Shown piece after piece: positions 33,401 to 41,424 of a stretch of DNA of 64,000 bases; position 1 is the stretch's first letter; each line of letters starts with the position of its first letter. The position numbers and the translations under genes are program-made. The stretch lies in assembly GCA_035570275.1 (NCBI GenBank), contig DATMNI010000148.1, positions 8,265 to 72,264 of the forward strand. The letters run 5' to 3'. Under the pieces are notes generated by a model, which was not told the origin of the DNA, did no database searches, and saw only the letters and a list, made by a program, of their open reading frames with translations. The DNA comes from DATMNI01 sp035570275 (lineage in GTDB: Bacteria; Acidobacteriota; Terriglobia; Bryobacterales; Bryobacteraceae).

Positions 33401-33642
33401 AGGGAGTACATGTAGTTCATGTTGTCCACGCCGCTCATCTGTTGCTCGATAGGGGTCGCCACCGATTGCTCGACGGTCTGGGCGTCCGCGCCAACATAAA
33501 TTGCGGAGACCTGAATTTCGGGCGGCGCAATCTGGGGAAACTGGGCCACCGGCAGGCCCACAACCGCGACGGCGCCTACAATCACGGTGAAAATGGCGAT
33601 GACCATCGCCACGATCGGACGGTTGATGAAGAATTTCGACAT
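30439..33642 (-). CDS. RND multidrug efflux permease, HAE1 family (AcrB/MexB-like)
   Basis: A 1067-residue inner-membrane pump. It starts MSKFFINRPIVAMVIAIFTV, the standard HAE1 N-terminus. The proton-relay residues are present: the Asp-Asp pair in LAIGLVVDDAIVVVEAVERH (helix 4) and the Lys in LAAKNAILIVEFAKDEFE (helix 10). The porter domain contains QTVEQSVATPIEQQMSGVDN and ANYAYINLADPLTRVKGVG. The length is slightly greater than AcrB (about 1049). It expels amphiphilic drugs through the neighbouring adaptor and channel. Operon order is adaptor, pump, channel on the minus strand. No TetR or other local regulator is adjacent, so control is likely from elsewhere. Confidence 0.96.
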   Translation of the reverse strand: MSKFFINRPIVAMVIAIFTVIVGAVAVVGLPVAQFPQIAPPEIQVSAIYVGADAQTVEQSVATPIEQQMSGVDNMNYMYSLNATANGQMRMIVDFDVATDPNTDLILAQSRETQAASQLPADVTNYGVTVQKSTLAPLMLVSLNSPKSTYDARFLANYAYINLADPLTRVKGVGSVQVFGSGQYAMRLWVKPDQLAKLQITVPEIVSAIQTQNTVNPAGQVGSEPIPKGQPFTYSVRAQGRLTSAEEFEQIVVRETADTGIVRVRDVARVELGSQDYSITGHLDGKPSAVIAVYQLPGSNAVDTAAGVKKLFEESKQRFPDDVDYSVPIDTTRAVNEGIKEIVQTLLIAIALVVAVVYLFLQGWRSTLIPLLAVPVSLVGTFIFFPLFGFSINTLSLFGLVLAIGLVVDDAIVVVEAVERHIEDGLAPKEAALKAMEEISGPVVGIALVLSAVFIPTAFIPGITGRLYQQFAVTIAISVILSAFNALSLSPALAALLLKPRKESKGLLARFFGWFNRSFGRATNGYVRISGALVHKSSFALVLLAGFAVAGVWIGGKLPTSFVPDEDQGYFYINVQLPNAASLERTEEVVAKIQKVASTIPGVEHVTTISGFSLLSLVRTSYNAFGFISMKEWGDRKTRAEQFQEIKTRLNAEFSKIPETVAFGFSPPAIPGVGTSGGFTFILEDRSGGDVKFLSDNLNTFMAAARKRPEIGSLSTTFLPSVPQQFITVDRDKVIKQGVAINDVYRTIQAFMGGLFINYFNRFGRQWQVYVEAEGDYRTKPENVGQFYVRNAAGEMVPLSALTRFESRSGPEFTMRFNEYRSAQLNGGAAPGYSTNQAMKALEETFAQTMPVQMGFDYSGMSFQEKKAQEGVSSSVIFGFSLLFVFLILAALYESWSLPFSVLLSTPVAVFGAFGVLWLRRTLMGYFVPPYMVQIESDVYSQIGLVMLIGLAAKNAILIVEFAKDEFEKGRPLAEAAMEGARLRLRPILMTSFAFILGCVPLWTASGAGAVARQIMGTTVIGGMAAASGIGIFLVPAVFYLVEKVSGATVRPIVPLLPAQPLPGEGD

Positions 33643-33648
33643 CGCGGG

Positions 33649-34941
33649 TCACCTCGCTGCGAACGGCTTCGGATTGACTTGCATTCCCTGCCGGACCTTT
33701 TGCAAGCCTTCGACGATTACATGATCGCCCGGTTTGACGCCGTCGCGAACGATCCAATCATGGTCAATAGTTTCGCCGAGGCTCACGGCGTGAATCGCCA
33801 CCTTGTTGCTGCCGTCCACCACGGCAACCTGTTGGGTGCCCTGGAGGTCGATCACCGCCTGTTGTGGAATCAGCAGAGCTCCCTGCCGGGTCTGGGTTGA
33901 AGTTCGTATTCTTCCGTACTGGCCAGGACGCAGGATATTGTTAGGATTAGGGAACAGTCCCGCCAGACGGATAGCTCCTGTCCGGACGTCAACTTGGCGG
34001 TCCGCGAAATAGAACTTGCCTTTGTGCGGATAAATAATCCCATCGGCGAGAATCAACTCGAGATTCAGCAGGTTCTCGGCGGCCCGCCGTTTTTCGAACG
34101 TTGGAAAGCGGCGCGTATATTCCAGATATTCCTGCTCGCTGGCGGTGAAGTAGACCTTGATCGGATCAACCGTGGAGACCGTCGTGATGGCGCCGCTCGC
34201 CGGACTCACCAGCGCCCCGACTTGTAACTGCGCGATTCCCGGGATGCCGTCAATCGGGGATGTGAGCCGGGTGAATCCAAGATTAATGCGCGCGGTCTCG
34301 GAGGCGGCCTTGGCGGACGCGACGGCGGCAGTGGAGGCCGTAATCTGAGCCCTGGCGGTTTCCACCTGAGCCCTGGCCGCCTGAAGCTGGGCCTTGGCAG
34401 CCAAATTATTCTGCAATGCGTTGTCGAGATCCTGCTGGGTGATCGCCTGCTGCCGCGCCAGCGGCGTGTAGCGTTCCACGTCGAGTTGAACCCGGCCTTG
34501 ATTGGCCTCCGCGACCGCCACCTGCGCTTCCGCCAGAGCTAATTGCGCGCGCGCCTGCTCCACCTGGCCCTGCGATTGTTCAAGCTGACCTTGCGCCTGG
34601 TCGAGCGCCGCCTGGAAGGGGCGGGGATCGATTTGAAACAGCAGTTGGCCGCTCTTCACGAACGACCCCTCCGTGTAGGACTGCTGTGTGAGGTAGCCCG
34701 CAACTTGAGCCTTGATGTCGGCATTGACAAGGCCATCGAGAGTGCCGATCCACTCCTTGTAAAGTGGGACGTCTTTCTGGACAACTTCCGCGACTTGCAC
34801 GCTGGGCGGGTCGGGCGGTTTGGCCGCCGAGGTTGCCTTCGAGCAACCGGCCGCGATCAGCAGGGTTGTGATGATCAGACAGGCTGCCGCCCACTGGAGA
34901 ATTCCTCGTGGAGCCGAATTCAGACGATTCGCAACAGACAT
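33649..34941 (-). CDS. RND efflux periplasmic adaptor (AcrA/MexA-like)
   Basis: A 430-residue membrane-fusion protein. The signal and lipobox are AACLIITTLLIAAGCSK, so it is a lipoprotein. The biotinyl-lipoyl hairpin includes TLDGLVNADIKAQVAGYLT and LFQIDPRPFQAALDQAQG, with a long alpha-hairpin (QLEQSQGQVEQARAQLALAE, then QLQAARAQVETARAQIT). The C-terminal barrel includes TSPIDGIPGIAQLQVGALVS and RPGQYGRIRTSTQTRQGALL. The coiled coil is Ala/Gln rich, giving repetitive DNA. Six bases separate it from the permease. It links the pump to the outer-membrane channel. Confidence 0.95.
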   Translation of the reverse strand: MSVANRLNSAPRGILQWAAACLIITTLLIAAGCSKATSAAKPPDPPSVQVAEVVQKDVPLYKEWIGTLDGLVNADIKAQVAGYLTQQSYTEGSFVKSGQLLFQIDPRPFQAALDQAQGQLEQSQGQVEQARAQLALAEAQVAVAEANQGRVQLDVERYTPLARQQAITQQDLDNALQNNLAAKAQLQAARAQVETARAQITASTAAVASAKAASETARINLGFTRLTSPIDGIPGIAQLQVGALVSPASGAITTVSTVDPIKVYFTASEQEYLEYTRRFPTFEKRRAAENLLNLELILADGIIYPHKGKFYFADRQVDVRTGAIRLAGLFPNPNNILRPGQYGRIRTSTQTRQGALLIPQQAVIDLQGTQQVAVVDGSNKVAIHAVSLGETIDHDWIVRDGVKPGDHVIVEGLQKVRQGMQVNPKPFAAR

Positions 34942-35614
34942 AAGTACCTCTCCTCTCGCGTGGTTTGGTGATGTTTGTTACAGCATACCGCGGTGAACAC
35001 GGCCCAAGTGGGACAGACCATCGCTTTCCGTGGTCTGTTGGGATGGGCGTTCCCGCCCGCGAAACTTCATGAAAAACCACACCAGGCTCCGGGAGATTCC
35101 CGATGGGCGAGGTGGTTTTTCGACCCTGTCTTGCCGCAATCCCCCGGGGTGACAGACGACAAGAAACGATCGTCTGTCCCACCTTCCCGGCCACGGCAGT
35201 TGCTGCGAATAGCAGCGCCAACAAAGCTGCCAACAATAGTGCCGCAGCCCGCGGGGCCAGCCATTTGGCATCTCTCGGTTTCGCTCCAACTATCGTGACA
35301 GGGATGCCTGTCATCGACTGGATCCGTGCCTGCTCTTTCCCAGATAGGACAGTCATTTGCGCGCCAATCCCCTGCCACCCCCTCAGCAATTCACAGCCGG
35401 CGGCATCAATGCTCGTGAGACCGGTTAGATCGATTATCAGATATCTTCGGCCCAAAATCGAGCACGCCGTTAGCCTTGCCTGCTCCAAATCCTGCGTCCT
35501 CTCCCTGGAGAGATCACCAGTCAACTGGAAGCGAAACGCCGCGGACGCATCGTGCATGTAGTAGACGAAGTCGTCGTTTTTTGGGTGAAATGCGGGATTC
35601 ATACCCAGATCCAA
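34580..35614 (-). CDS. STAS-domain membrane-anchored protein with disrupted 3' end
   Basis: The credible coding part is 35186-35614 (about residues 1-143). Residues 15-110 form a STAS-like fold: DASAAFRFQLTGDLSRERTQDLEQ, then ILGRRYLIIDLTGLTSIDAAGCELLRGW, which has the core strand-Thr/Ser-Asp-Ala-Ala pattern of anti-sigma-factor antagonists, though the phospho-acceptor Ser is not certain. A transmembrane helix follows (AAALLLAALLALLFAATAVAG). From residue 144 the frame translates repeat R5 and then runs out of frame into the adaptor gene, so the natural stop has been lost. It could be a substrate of the SpoIIE-type phosphatases at 24 or 44 kb, or a degenerate pseudogene. Confidence 0.55.
   Translation of the reverse strand: MDLGMNPAFHPKNDDFVYYMHDASAAFRFQLTGDLSRERTQDLEQARLTACSILGRRYLIIDLTGLTSIDAAGCELLRGWQGIGAQMTVLSGKEQARIQSMTGIPVTIVGAKPRDAKWLAPRAAALLLAALLALLFAATAVAGKVGQTIVSCRLSPRGIAARQGRKTTSPIGNLPEPGVVFHEVSRAGTPIPTDHGKRWSVPLGPCSPRYAVTNITKPRERRGTYVCCESSEFGSTRNSPVGGSLSDHHNPADRGRLLEGNLGGQTARPAQRASRGSCPERRPTLQGVDRHSRWPCQCRHQGSSCGLPHTAVLHGGVVREERPTAVSNRSPPLPGGARPGARSA
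35007..35185. repeat. Dispersed repeat R5, two units
   Basis: GTGGGACAGACCATCGCTTT then CCGTGGTCTGTTGGGA (35007-35045) is similar to the inverted unit at 26883. A second unit, GGTGACAGACGACAAGAAAC then GATCGTCTGTCCCACC (35146-35185), is in inverted orientation. Both units can fold. They lie upstream of the efflux operon, where its promoter would be expected, and inside the STAS frame. Confidence 0.8.
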
Positions 35615-35828
35615 GAAGTCAGTTCGTCATGCAATCGATTGGCCAGTAGTCAGGATGGCGTGTGCAAAGGCGGGGATTCACAGCCGTCATCGACGCTCCT
35701 CCCATTGAATCCCACACTAGGGCAGTACGGGCCCCCGGAACATCACCAGAACCAGGACTTTTGCGGTAACACTCCAGGTGGTGGGCTCACGTACCACGAT
35801 CGAGTTAGCCGAAATCGGTCTGAACCGG
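35615..35828. other. Intergenic DNA between DoxX and STAS genes
   Basis: No gene or RNA is recognised in this short gap. The STAS promoter may lie here on the minus strand. Confidence 0.35.
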
Positions 35829-36248
35829 CTATCGCCGTGGTGAGGAACTCGGAGGGATGATAATCTCGCGCCGCCCAAACAGACGCGCGTCGACCGAGAA
35901 TGCGCCCGGACCAAGTGTAATGATGGCCAGCAAGATCGTAACGGCGAAGACAACCGACATGAATGAATCGAACAGAGTCCGGGTGCAGACGGGAAGCAGC
36001 GAGAACGCGATGCCGGTGGCCTCCAACCCCACCACGACACTGACAAGTGGAGTGAGAAGACCGATCCAGAGCAGTGCGCCGCAGGCGACGCTCGTCAATC
36101 CGACGAGCCACGCTGCCAGTGAGGGACCAGGTTCACGCAAATAGTAACCGCCCTGCACTAACAGTGTCGTCGCCAACACAGTTCGCAGCAGGAGCAGGGC
36201 TATTCCCGGCCACCGGCCAGGAAACGCCGAAAATAAGCGTCGCAGCAT
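35829..36248 (-). CDS. DoxX family membrane protein
   Basis: A 139-residue protein with four hydrophobic helices. ATG at 36246-36248 (MLRRLFSAFPGRWPGIALLL) is preceded by the strong ribosome-binding site GGAAGGAGA. The helix pattern ALLLLRTVLATTLLVQGGYYL, then WLVGLTSVACGALLWIGLLTPLVSVVVGLEATGIAF and the last helix VVFAVTILLAIITLGPGAFSVDARLFG match DoxX-like proteins. In particular, GAFSVDARLFGRREIIIPP is a family ending. The physiological role of DoxX proteins is unclear (redox-related membrane functions are proposed). It may be the last gene after the sensor and regulator genes, 121 bases downstream of the regulator stop. Confidence 0.85.
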   Translation of the reverse strand: MLRRLFSAFPGRWPGIALLLLRTVLATTLLVQGGYYLREPGPSLAAWLVGLTSVACGALLWIGLLTPLVSVVVGLEATGIAFSLLPVCTRTLFDSFMSVVFAVTILLAIITLGPGAFSVDARLFGRREIIIPPSSSPRR

Positions 36249-36369
36249 GGTCTCCTTCCGTAATTGGGCGCACTCAGGGCGCCCTGATCGTAGGATATTG
36301 CCAACTGGCCGCCCTGCGAATCCCACCCTTGCGGCAATTTCTGCTACCACTTTCGGGTAAACACCGGAC

Positions 36370-36999
36370 TCACAACTCGATGATGCCCCGGCGCACCGCG
36401 ATGGCAATCGCCTGCGTGCGATCTTTCGCGCCCAGCTTATCCATGATGTGTTTGATGTGCACTTTCACTGTTTCTTCGGAAACGAAGAGGAGGTCTGCGA
36501 TATCGCGATTCCGGTTGCCGCCGGCGACCTTCGTGAGAACCTCCACCTCACGGGCGGTCAGATCTTCGTCGCTCATGTGTTCGGCGAGTTGCAACGCCAC
36601 TTCGGGAGGCACGCGTTTCTTTCCCGCATGCACCTGACGGATCACGTCCAGAAGTTCACTGGGAGGCATGTTCTTGAGGAGGTAGCCGCGAGCTCCCGCC
36701 CGTAGCGCGCGCTGAATTTCGACATCGCCCTCAAACGTCGTCAGCATGACAATCCGAGCTTCGGGGAATTCCGAACGAATCGCGATCATCGCGTCGATGC
36801 CGCTCAGGTCCGGGAGCCGGAGGTCCATCAGCGTAACGTCGGGCCGATGCAGGCGATACTGCTGAATGGCCTCAGTCCCGCCCGATGCCTGCGCTACCAG
36901 CACCATGTCCGGCTGGCTGTTGATCAGGGTGGCGATCCCCTCGGTGATGAGGGGATGGTCGTCGACGCTGAAAACCCGGATCCGGGGTTGATCGTTCAT
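36370..36999 (-). CDS. NarL/LuxR-type response regulator
   Basis: A 209-residue protein from ATG 36997-36999. The receiver domain begins RIRVFSVDDHPLITEGIATL, with the phospho-acceptor Asp in VTLMDLRLPDLSGIDAM, then RIVMLTTFEGDVEIQRALRAGARGYLLKNM with the conserved Thr and Lys. The C-terminal HTH is DLTAREVEVLTKVAGGNRNRDIADLLFVSEETVKVHIKHIMDKLGAKDRTQAI, a standard LuxR-type helix-turn-helix. It overlaps the histidine-kinase stop by four bases, so the two form a coupled two-component system. Targets are unknown but the neighbouring GH16-like and DoxX genes are candidates. Confidence 0.95.
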   Translation of the reverse strand: MNDQPRIRVFSVDDHPLITEGIATLINSQPDMVLVAQASGGTEAIQQYRLHRPDVTLMDLRLPDLSGIDAMIAIRSEFPEARIVMLTTFEGDVEIQRALRAGARGYLLKNMPPSELLDVIRQVHAGKKRVPPEVALQLAEHMSDEDLTAREVEVLTKVAGGNRNRDIADLLFVSEETVKVHIKHIMDKLGAKDRTQAIAIAVRRGIIEL

Positions 37000-39900
37000 T
37001 TGCCGTTTCCTTTCGCCGCTGCGGATTGCCGGGCGTGGGCCCTTAACGGATTTCGCCTGCCGAACCAACTCAGCATGGGCCTGGAGTGACCTTGGAATGC
37101 GATATGGCCGGGCACACAGAGTTCGACCTCGGTGCCCGCCGCGGCGCCGCTGTAAACATGCAGACGAGCGCCAATCTGTTCCGCCTTTTCTCGCATCCCG
37201 GAGAGCCCCCAGTGCCCGTCGCGGCCCGACTTCAGTATCCGAGGATCGATCCCACAGCCATCGTCACGCACCAGAATACGCAGTTGGCTGGGAGAATACA
37301 CCAGCTCCACTTCGATGTTTTTCGCTCGCGCATGGCGGAAGGCGTTAATCAACGCCTCTCTACCGATGCGATACACGTCGTCACGGAGCAAGGGGTGCAA
37401 AGGCGCCTGCTGCCCATCCACAATGATCCGAAATCCGATTGCTTCCTGCGCCGTGCCGTTCGCGACAAGCTCTTGCTGCACCCGCCAGAGAGCTTGTTCC
37501 AGATCCAGGGAACCGCTGCTGGACGAGCGCAATCCTCGAACGGCGTTCCTCCCTTCCTCGGTAACCTGCCTCATCAATTGAAGAGCCCGGGTCAGCGTGG
37601 GCCTGGCTGGTGAATCCGCGGGCAAACTGTCGGCTGCGACATGGACTTGCATGGAGGCGCTCAGAAAGCCCTGCAGCAAGGTGTCGTGCAATTCCTGCGC
37701 GATGCGGGTCCGCTCGGTCAGCCGCTCCTCAAATCGGAGGCTGAGCCGGCTGGTCAATTGATGCATGCGGAGGCGGTAAAACGCCAAAATGACGCCTCCA
37801 CAGGCCAACACAACGCCCGCGCGGAACCACCAGGTCTGCCAGAACAATGGATCGACTTCGAACGCGATCGTACCTTCATTGCTGTTCCAAACGCCATCCG
37901 GGTTGGTTGCCATAACCCGAAACCGATATGGGCCTGGCGGCAGGTTCGTGTAAACAGCCTCTCGAGTGGCCGCCGGCTCGCTCCAGGCGGAATCGAATCC
38001 GTCGAGCCAATAGCGAAACCGAACCCGCTCCGGAATCGAAAGGCTCAGGCCGGTATAGCCGAAAGTGATCCTCTGGCGTCCTCCCGGAATATGAACCGGC
38101 CCTGGCAGCCGGACGGTGCTGCCGTCCGCCGAAATCGTTTGCACATGAACGATCGCGGGAGCCGCATTGCGCGTCAGCCGCGCCGGGTCAACCACCGAGA
38201 TGCCGCGATTCAGGGAAAACCAGATGCGTCCCGATGGATCGGAGATCACAGACCGGTGCCGCCTGACGCCTTCGACGCCGCGGAGGCCGTCTGCCAGTCC
38301 AAACTCGCGCAGATCGCCCTCACCTAGTGTGCCCCGCAGAAGCCTTTCCCGGTTCACGCGTAATACGTGGTTGGATGTTGCCAGCCAGAGCGAGCCGTAC
38401 CGGTCTTCCTCGATACCCAGGATTGATTCCCGCAGCCTTGGTTCCGGCAGCCTTGGTTCCGGCAGCATGGATGCCTGCAATCCGGAGGACGCTGTCCCTG
38501 GGACTTGAATCCCCTTGGGGCCCAGGAACGCAAGCCCGGCCGCCGTACCAATCCATAGCACTCCAGTGGAATCCTCAAGCAGGCAGTAGACATTTTCGGA
38601 CGGCAGAAAGTCTTTGCCGGTGTAGGCACGCCAACGGCCTTTCGACAACGCGTTCAGGCCGCCAGGCGTCGCAAACCACATCGTCCCGTTGGAACTCTCG
38701 AGGATCGAGGCAACCGTATTCGACAGCAGCCCGCTGGCGGTCGTGTAGGTCGTGAATCGGCCGCCGCTGAGATGGCTGACACCGCCCGACAGCGTTCCGG
38801 CCCAAACACTTCCATCGCGAGCCCGATAGACCGAGAAGACGCTGTCTTGAGCCAGTCCATCGGCTTTTGTATAGGTCTGGGCGCTGAAGGCACCTTGCCC
38901 CATGCGTAGCCTTGTCAATCCCCCGCGCTGTCTCCCAAGCCACAAGTCCCCCTGGTCACCAGCGATGGAGTAAACCACATCGCGGTCCAGTCCATCGGTC
39001 GCAACGTGCCCGTGTTGGCCCTCCTTCATCCACCACAATCCGCCATTCACTGGTGGGAACCACATCCGGTTCTCCGCATCCACGAAAACCGGATTGCCCC
39101 CGTCCGACGGCAGGCCCTCGGGCACTGAGTAGGTCACAAACGCGCTGTCGCGGAGACGCTCGATTCCGCTGGCGTGTCCGATCCACAGGTTGCCCTCCCG
39201 GTCTTCAAACAGCGCTGTAACAGCCTCTCGTGACCGGTCATCGACGGCATCCAGCGGAGAGACACCGCGATCGTTGAGGCGCAGCAGGCCGCGGGAGTCC
39301 GTGCCGGCCCAGATGTTTCCGTCGCGATCCCTCGCCATCGCCAGAATCTGGATTCGAGCCAGCGACTCCATTCCGGCCGCAGTCAGATGGTTCCCGTTCC
39401 AGCGCACGATGCCCTCGTCAGTGCCGACCCACAGGTCGCCTGCGGCGCCGGATGCCAGACAGTTGACCTTCAGATCGGGTAAACCGTCCGTGACGGCGGA
39501 GGTCTGTCCCTGGCGAAAACGAAACAGGCCGGCGCCTCGCGTGCCGTCCCAGATGCTGCCATCGGGCGTCTGCGCCACGGAAAGCACCGGGGAGCGAGGT
39601 AAGTCCTTCGCATCCGCGATCATCTCAAATCTGCCTTGGCGATAGATCATGGTGCCCCGTTCCATCAAAGAAATGAGAAGCTCGCCCTGATTGGCCAGGC
39701 TCATCGCGGTAATGCGGGAGCCCAACGAAGCGTCAGCCACAGGACGGTCGAAGACCCCATTGCGGTATCGCAGCAGGGTCGCTCCGTCTAACTGAATCCA
39801 TAGACTCCCTTCGCGGTCTGGCATCAAGCCGAGAACACTCTCTCCGTGCAGCAATTCCGGCACATCCCGGACAAGGCGGAAGTTCAGGCCGTCGAAACGA

Positions 39901-40094
39901 ACCAGGCCGGCCTGCGTGCCAATCCATAGATAGCCGTCATTGGATTGGCCGATCGCGTAGACAGGCCCCCGCGGGAATCCCTGTTCCGCTCCCCATCGCT
40001 CACGGATGTACTGCGACATCGCCCGGTTGGGGTCGATCGCGTATGCTGTGCCCCCCAGAAACACCGCGAGCCACAACACCCGCAGGATCGCCAT
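36996..40094 (-). CDS. Two-component-regulator-propeller histidine kinase
   Basis: About 1032 residues if started at ATG 40092-40094 (MAILRVLWLAVFLGGTAYA, a signal peptide); an in-frame start at 40148 is possible. Residues 25-650 contain about twelve Reg_prop blades, such as DGYLWIGTQAGLVRFDG, AGDLWVGTDEGIVRWNG, DGNIWAGTDSRGLLRL, EGNLWIGHASGIERL and TGVLWIGTAAGLAFLG, which would fold as two sensory propellers outside the inner membrane. A Y_Y_Y domain (FRYWLDGFDSAWSEP), one transmembrane helix (FRAGVVLACGGVILAFY) and a HisKA_3 module (TRIAQELHDTLLQGFLSA, His near residue 800) follow. The ATPase has REALINAFRHARAKNIEVEL and VRDDGCGIDP. It probably senses a glycan, as in Bacteroidetes-style systems; the ligand is inferred. 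Confidence 0.93.
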   Translation of the reverse strand: MAILRVLWLAVFLGGTAYAIDPNRAMSQYIRERWGAEQGFPRGPVYAIGQSNDGYLWIGTQAGLVRFDGLNFRLVRDVPELLHGESVLGLMPDREGSLWIQLDGATLLRYRNGVFDRPVADASLGSRITAMSLANQGELLISLMERGTMIYRQGRFEMIADAKDLPRSPVLSVAQTPDGSIWDGTRGAGLFRFRQGQTSAVTDGLPDLKVNCLASGAAGDLWVGTDEGIVRWNGNHLTAAGMESLARIQILAMARDRDGNIWAGTDSRGLLRLNDRGVSPLDAVDDRSREAVTALFEDREGNLWIGHASGIERLRDSAFVTYSVPEGLPSDGGNPVFVDAENRMWFPPVNGGLWWMKEGQHGHVATDGLDRDVVYSIAGDQGDLWLGRQRGGLTRLRMGQGAFSAQTYTKADGLAQDSVFSVYRARDGSVWAGTLSGGVSHLSGGRFTTYTTASGLLSNTVASILESSNGTMWFATPGGLNALSKGRWRAYTGKDFLPSENVYCLLEDSTGVLWIGTAAGLAFLGPKGIQVPGTASSGLQASMLPEPRLPEPRLRESILGIEEDRYGSLWLATSNHVLRVNRERLLRGTLGEGDLREFGLADGLRGVEGVRRHRSVISDPSGRIWFSLNRGISVVDPARLTRNAAPAIVHVQTISADGSTVRLPGPVHIPGGRQRITFGYTGLSLSIPERVRFRYWLDGFDSAWSEPAATREAVYTNLPPGPYRFRVMATNPDGVWNSNEGTIAFEVDPLFWQTWWFRAGVVLACGGVILAFYRLRMHQLTSRLSLRFEERLTERTRIAQELHDTLLQGFLSASMQVHVAADSLPADSPARPTLTRALQLMRQVTEEGRNAVRGLRSSSSGSLDLEQALWRVQQELVANGTAQEAIGFRIIVDGQQAPLHPLLRDDVYRIGREALINAFRHARAKNIEVELVYSPSQLRILVRDDGCGIDPRILKSGRDGHWGLSGMREKAEQIGARLHVYSGAAAGTEVELCVPGHIAFQGHSRPMLSWFGRRNPLRAHARQSAAAKGNGK

Positions 40095-40122
40095 AACGCT
40101 CCGGCATTTTCGAGTTCGCAAG

Positions 40123-41211
40123 TCAGGGGAGGTATTCGAATTTTTCAATGATCACCTCGGCCCCGTGCTGCAGGCGCACCCGCCGGTTGTCGAAAACGTA
40201 GAGGTTCATGTGGACCGACTCACCCCCTGGCTCGGGAACTCCGGACGTGAAGACATGAGCGGCCACCACGTCAGGCTTCCCCGCGGATTGGGAACCGCGA
40301 ACCGTCCGGAAAGCCACGCGCCCAGGCTCCCAATCGAACGAATAGGTAAGCCGCCCCGGCGGCGACAAGAAACGGACTACGTTGGCGGCTACGAAATAGG
40401 GTTGAACCACATATTGAGTGTTCTTGCCGGTGAGTTCACCCCAGCGGCTGACCTCGATATCCATCTCCCGGTACGGGCCGGAGCCGTCCCACGCGGAGAT
40501 GGTCAGAACTACCGGCGGCTCCAGATGAGAGACGTCACTCACGACGAAGCGATACGATCCGTAGCCGAGGCTCCGGAAAAGGTCTATTTCGGCGCTTCTC
40601 CATCCGGCCGAGGTCTGTGCGATGCGGAGATGAAGGAAGCCTTTGGGATCGACCCATGCGTTAGCGGCATCATACAAGTTGCGTGTACCCGCTGGATTGG
40701 CGGGAGTCTGGTGAATCACCCACTCATATCCGCTGAAATCCAGCGTCTTGAGGGATGCATGGTCCAACATCGGCCCTTCGGCCGTTGCGACAGCCTGGAC
40801 CGGCCCGCCTTTCAGTGGCAGCGAGTTCACGGTCAAAGGCGGTTTGTAACCCGCATCCACCAGCAGTGCGGCGTACGAGGTTCCGGGGTGAGTGGAATTC
40901 TTCCAGGTGGAATCCTGCTGAATCGTTGTGAAGGGCTCTCCGGCTAGCGGTTGGACCCACCATACTCCGCTGCGAGCGAACAACACAATCCGTTGACCCG
41001 GCCGCGCGCCCGTAACGCGTCCCGCGATCGAATCGACGAGATCCGGGCTGCCTTCACCGGCCGGAGGAAGCCGGGTGAATTCGATCGACGGCGGGGCTTC
41101 GGCGTGCCGGGAACGGCAGTCCATCGTCAGAAGACAGACGATTCCGAGCACCCCACCCATCCCCATCAACGCGATTGAGTTCGAGCGTGGCACAAACTTC
41201 AATCCTGGCAT
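40123..41211 (-). CDS. GH16-like concanavalin-fold secreted protein
   Basis: A 362-residue protein with a hydrophobic N-terminus (LMGMGGVLGIVCLLTMDC), probably a lipoprotein or signal peptide. The N-terminal 140 residues resemble a short carbohydrate/Ig-like module (GSPDLVDSIAGRVTGARPGQ, VWWVQPLAGEPF). The C-terminal 200 residues look like a GH16-type jelly roll: GYGSYRFVVSDVSHLEPPVVL, then YREMDIEVSRWGEL, whose E-x-D-x-E pattern mirrors the GH16 catalytic motif, and a late strand HMNLYVFDNRRVRL. It lies immediately upstream of the kinase gene. It could cleave or bind a polysaccharide sensed by the kinase. The enzyme activity is uncertain. Confidence 0.6.
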   Translation of the reverse strand: MPGLKFVPRSNSIALMGMGGVLGIVCLLTMDCRSRHAEAPPSIEFTRLPPAGEGSPDLVDSIAGRVTGARPGQRIVLFARSGVWWVQPLAGEPFTTIQQDSTWKNSTHPGTSYAALLVDAGYKPPLTVNSLPLKGGPVQAVATAEGPMLDHASLKTLDFSGYEWVIHQTPANPAGTRNLYDAANAWVDPKGFLHLRIAQTSAGWRSAEIDLFRSLGYGSYRFVVSDVSHLEPPVVLTISAWDGSGPYREMDIEVSRWGELTGKNTQYVVQPYFVAANVVRFLSPPGRLTYSFDWEPGRVAFRTVRGSQSAGKPDVVAAHVFTSGVPEPGGESVHMNLYVFDNRRVRLQHGAEVIIEKFEYLP

Positions 41212-41424
41212 CCTTGACAGTCGCTCGTCTCATTCTAATACGGGGCCATAAGCTGCCTCGAGCCAATCGCATGAAGAAGCCATGAAGAGAAGTAAAGAGA
41301 GCACACATTCCAGCATCGATCGGCAGCTCGCTGCCAACCGTGAACGGTTCGATGCGCGCACGCGTCTGCTCAAAATGGGATCTTAGCGTCGGCCCGGGCC
41401 GCCGCCGAAGACGTCGGTCCCACG
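41212..41424. other. Intergenic DNA upstream of the GH16-like gene
   Basis: No gene is recognised. The minus-strand promoter of the GH16-like/kinase/regulator set should lie here; no paired consensus hexamers are clear. Confidence 0.3.
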
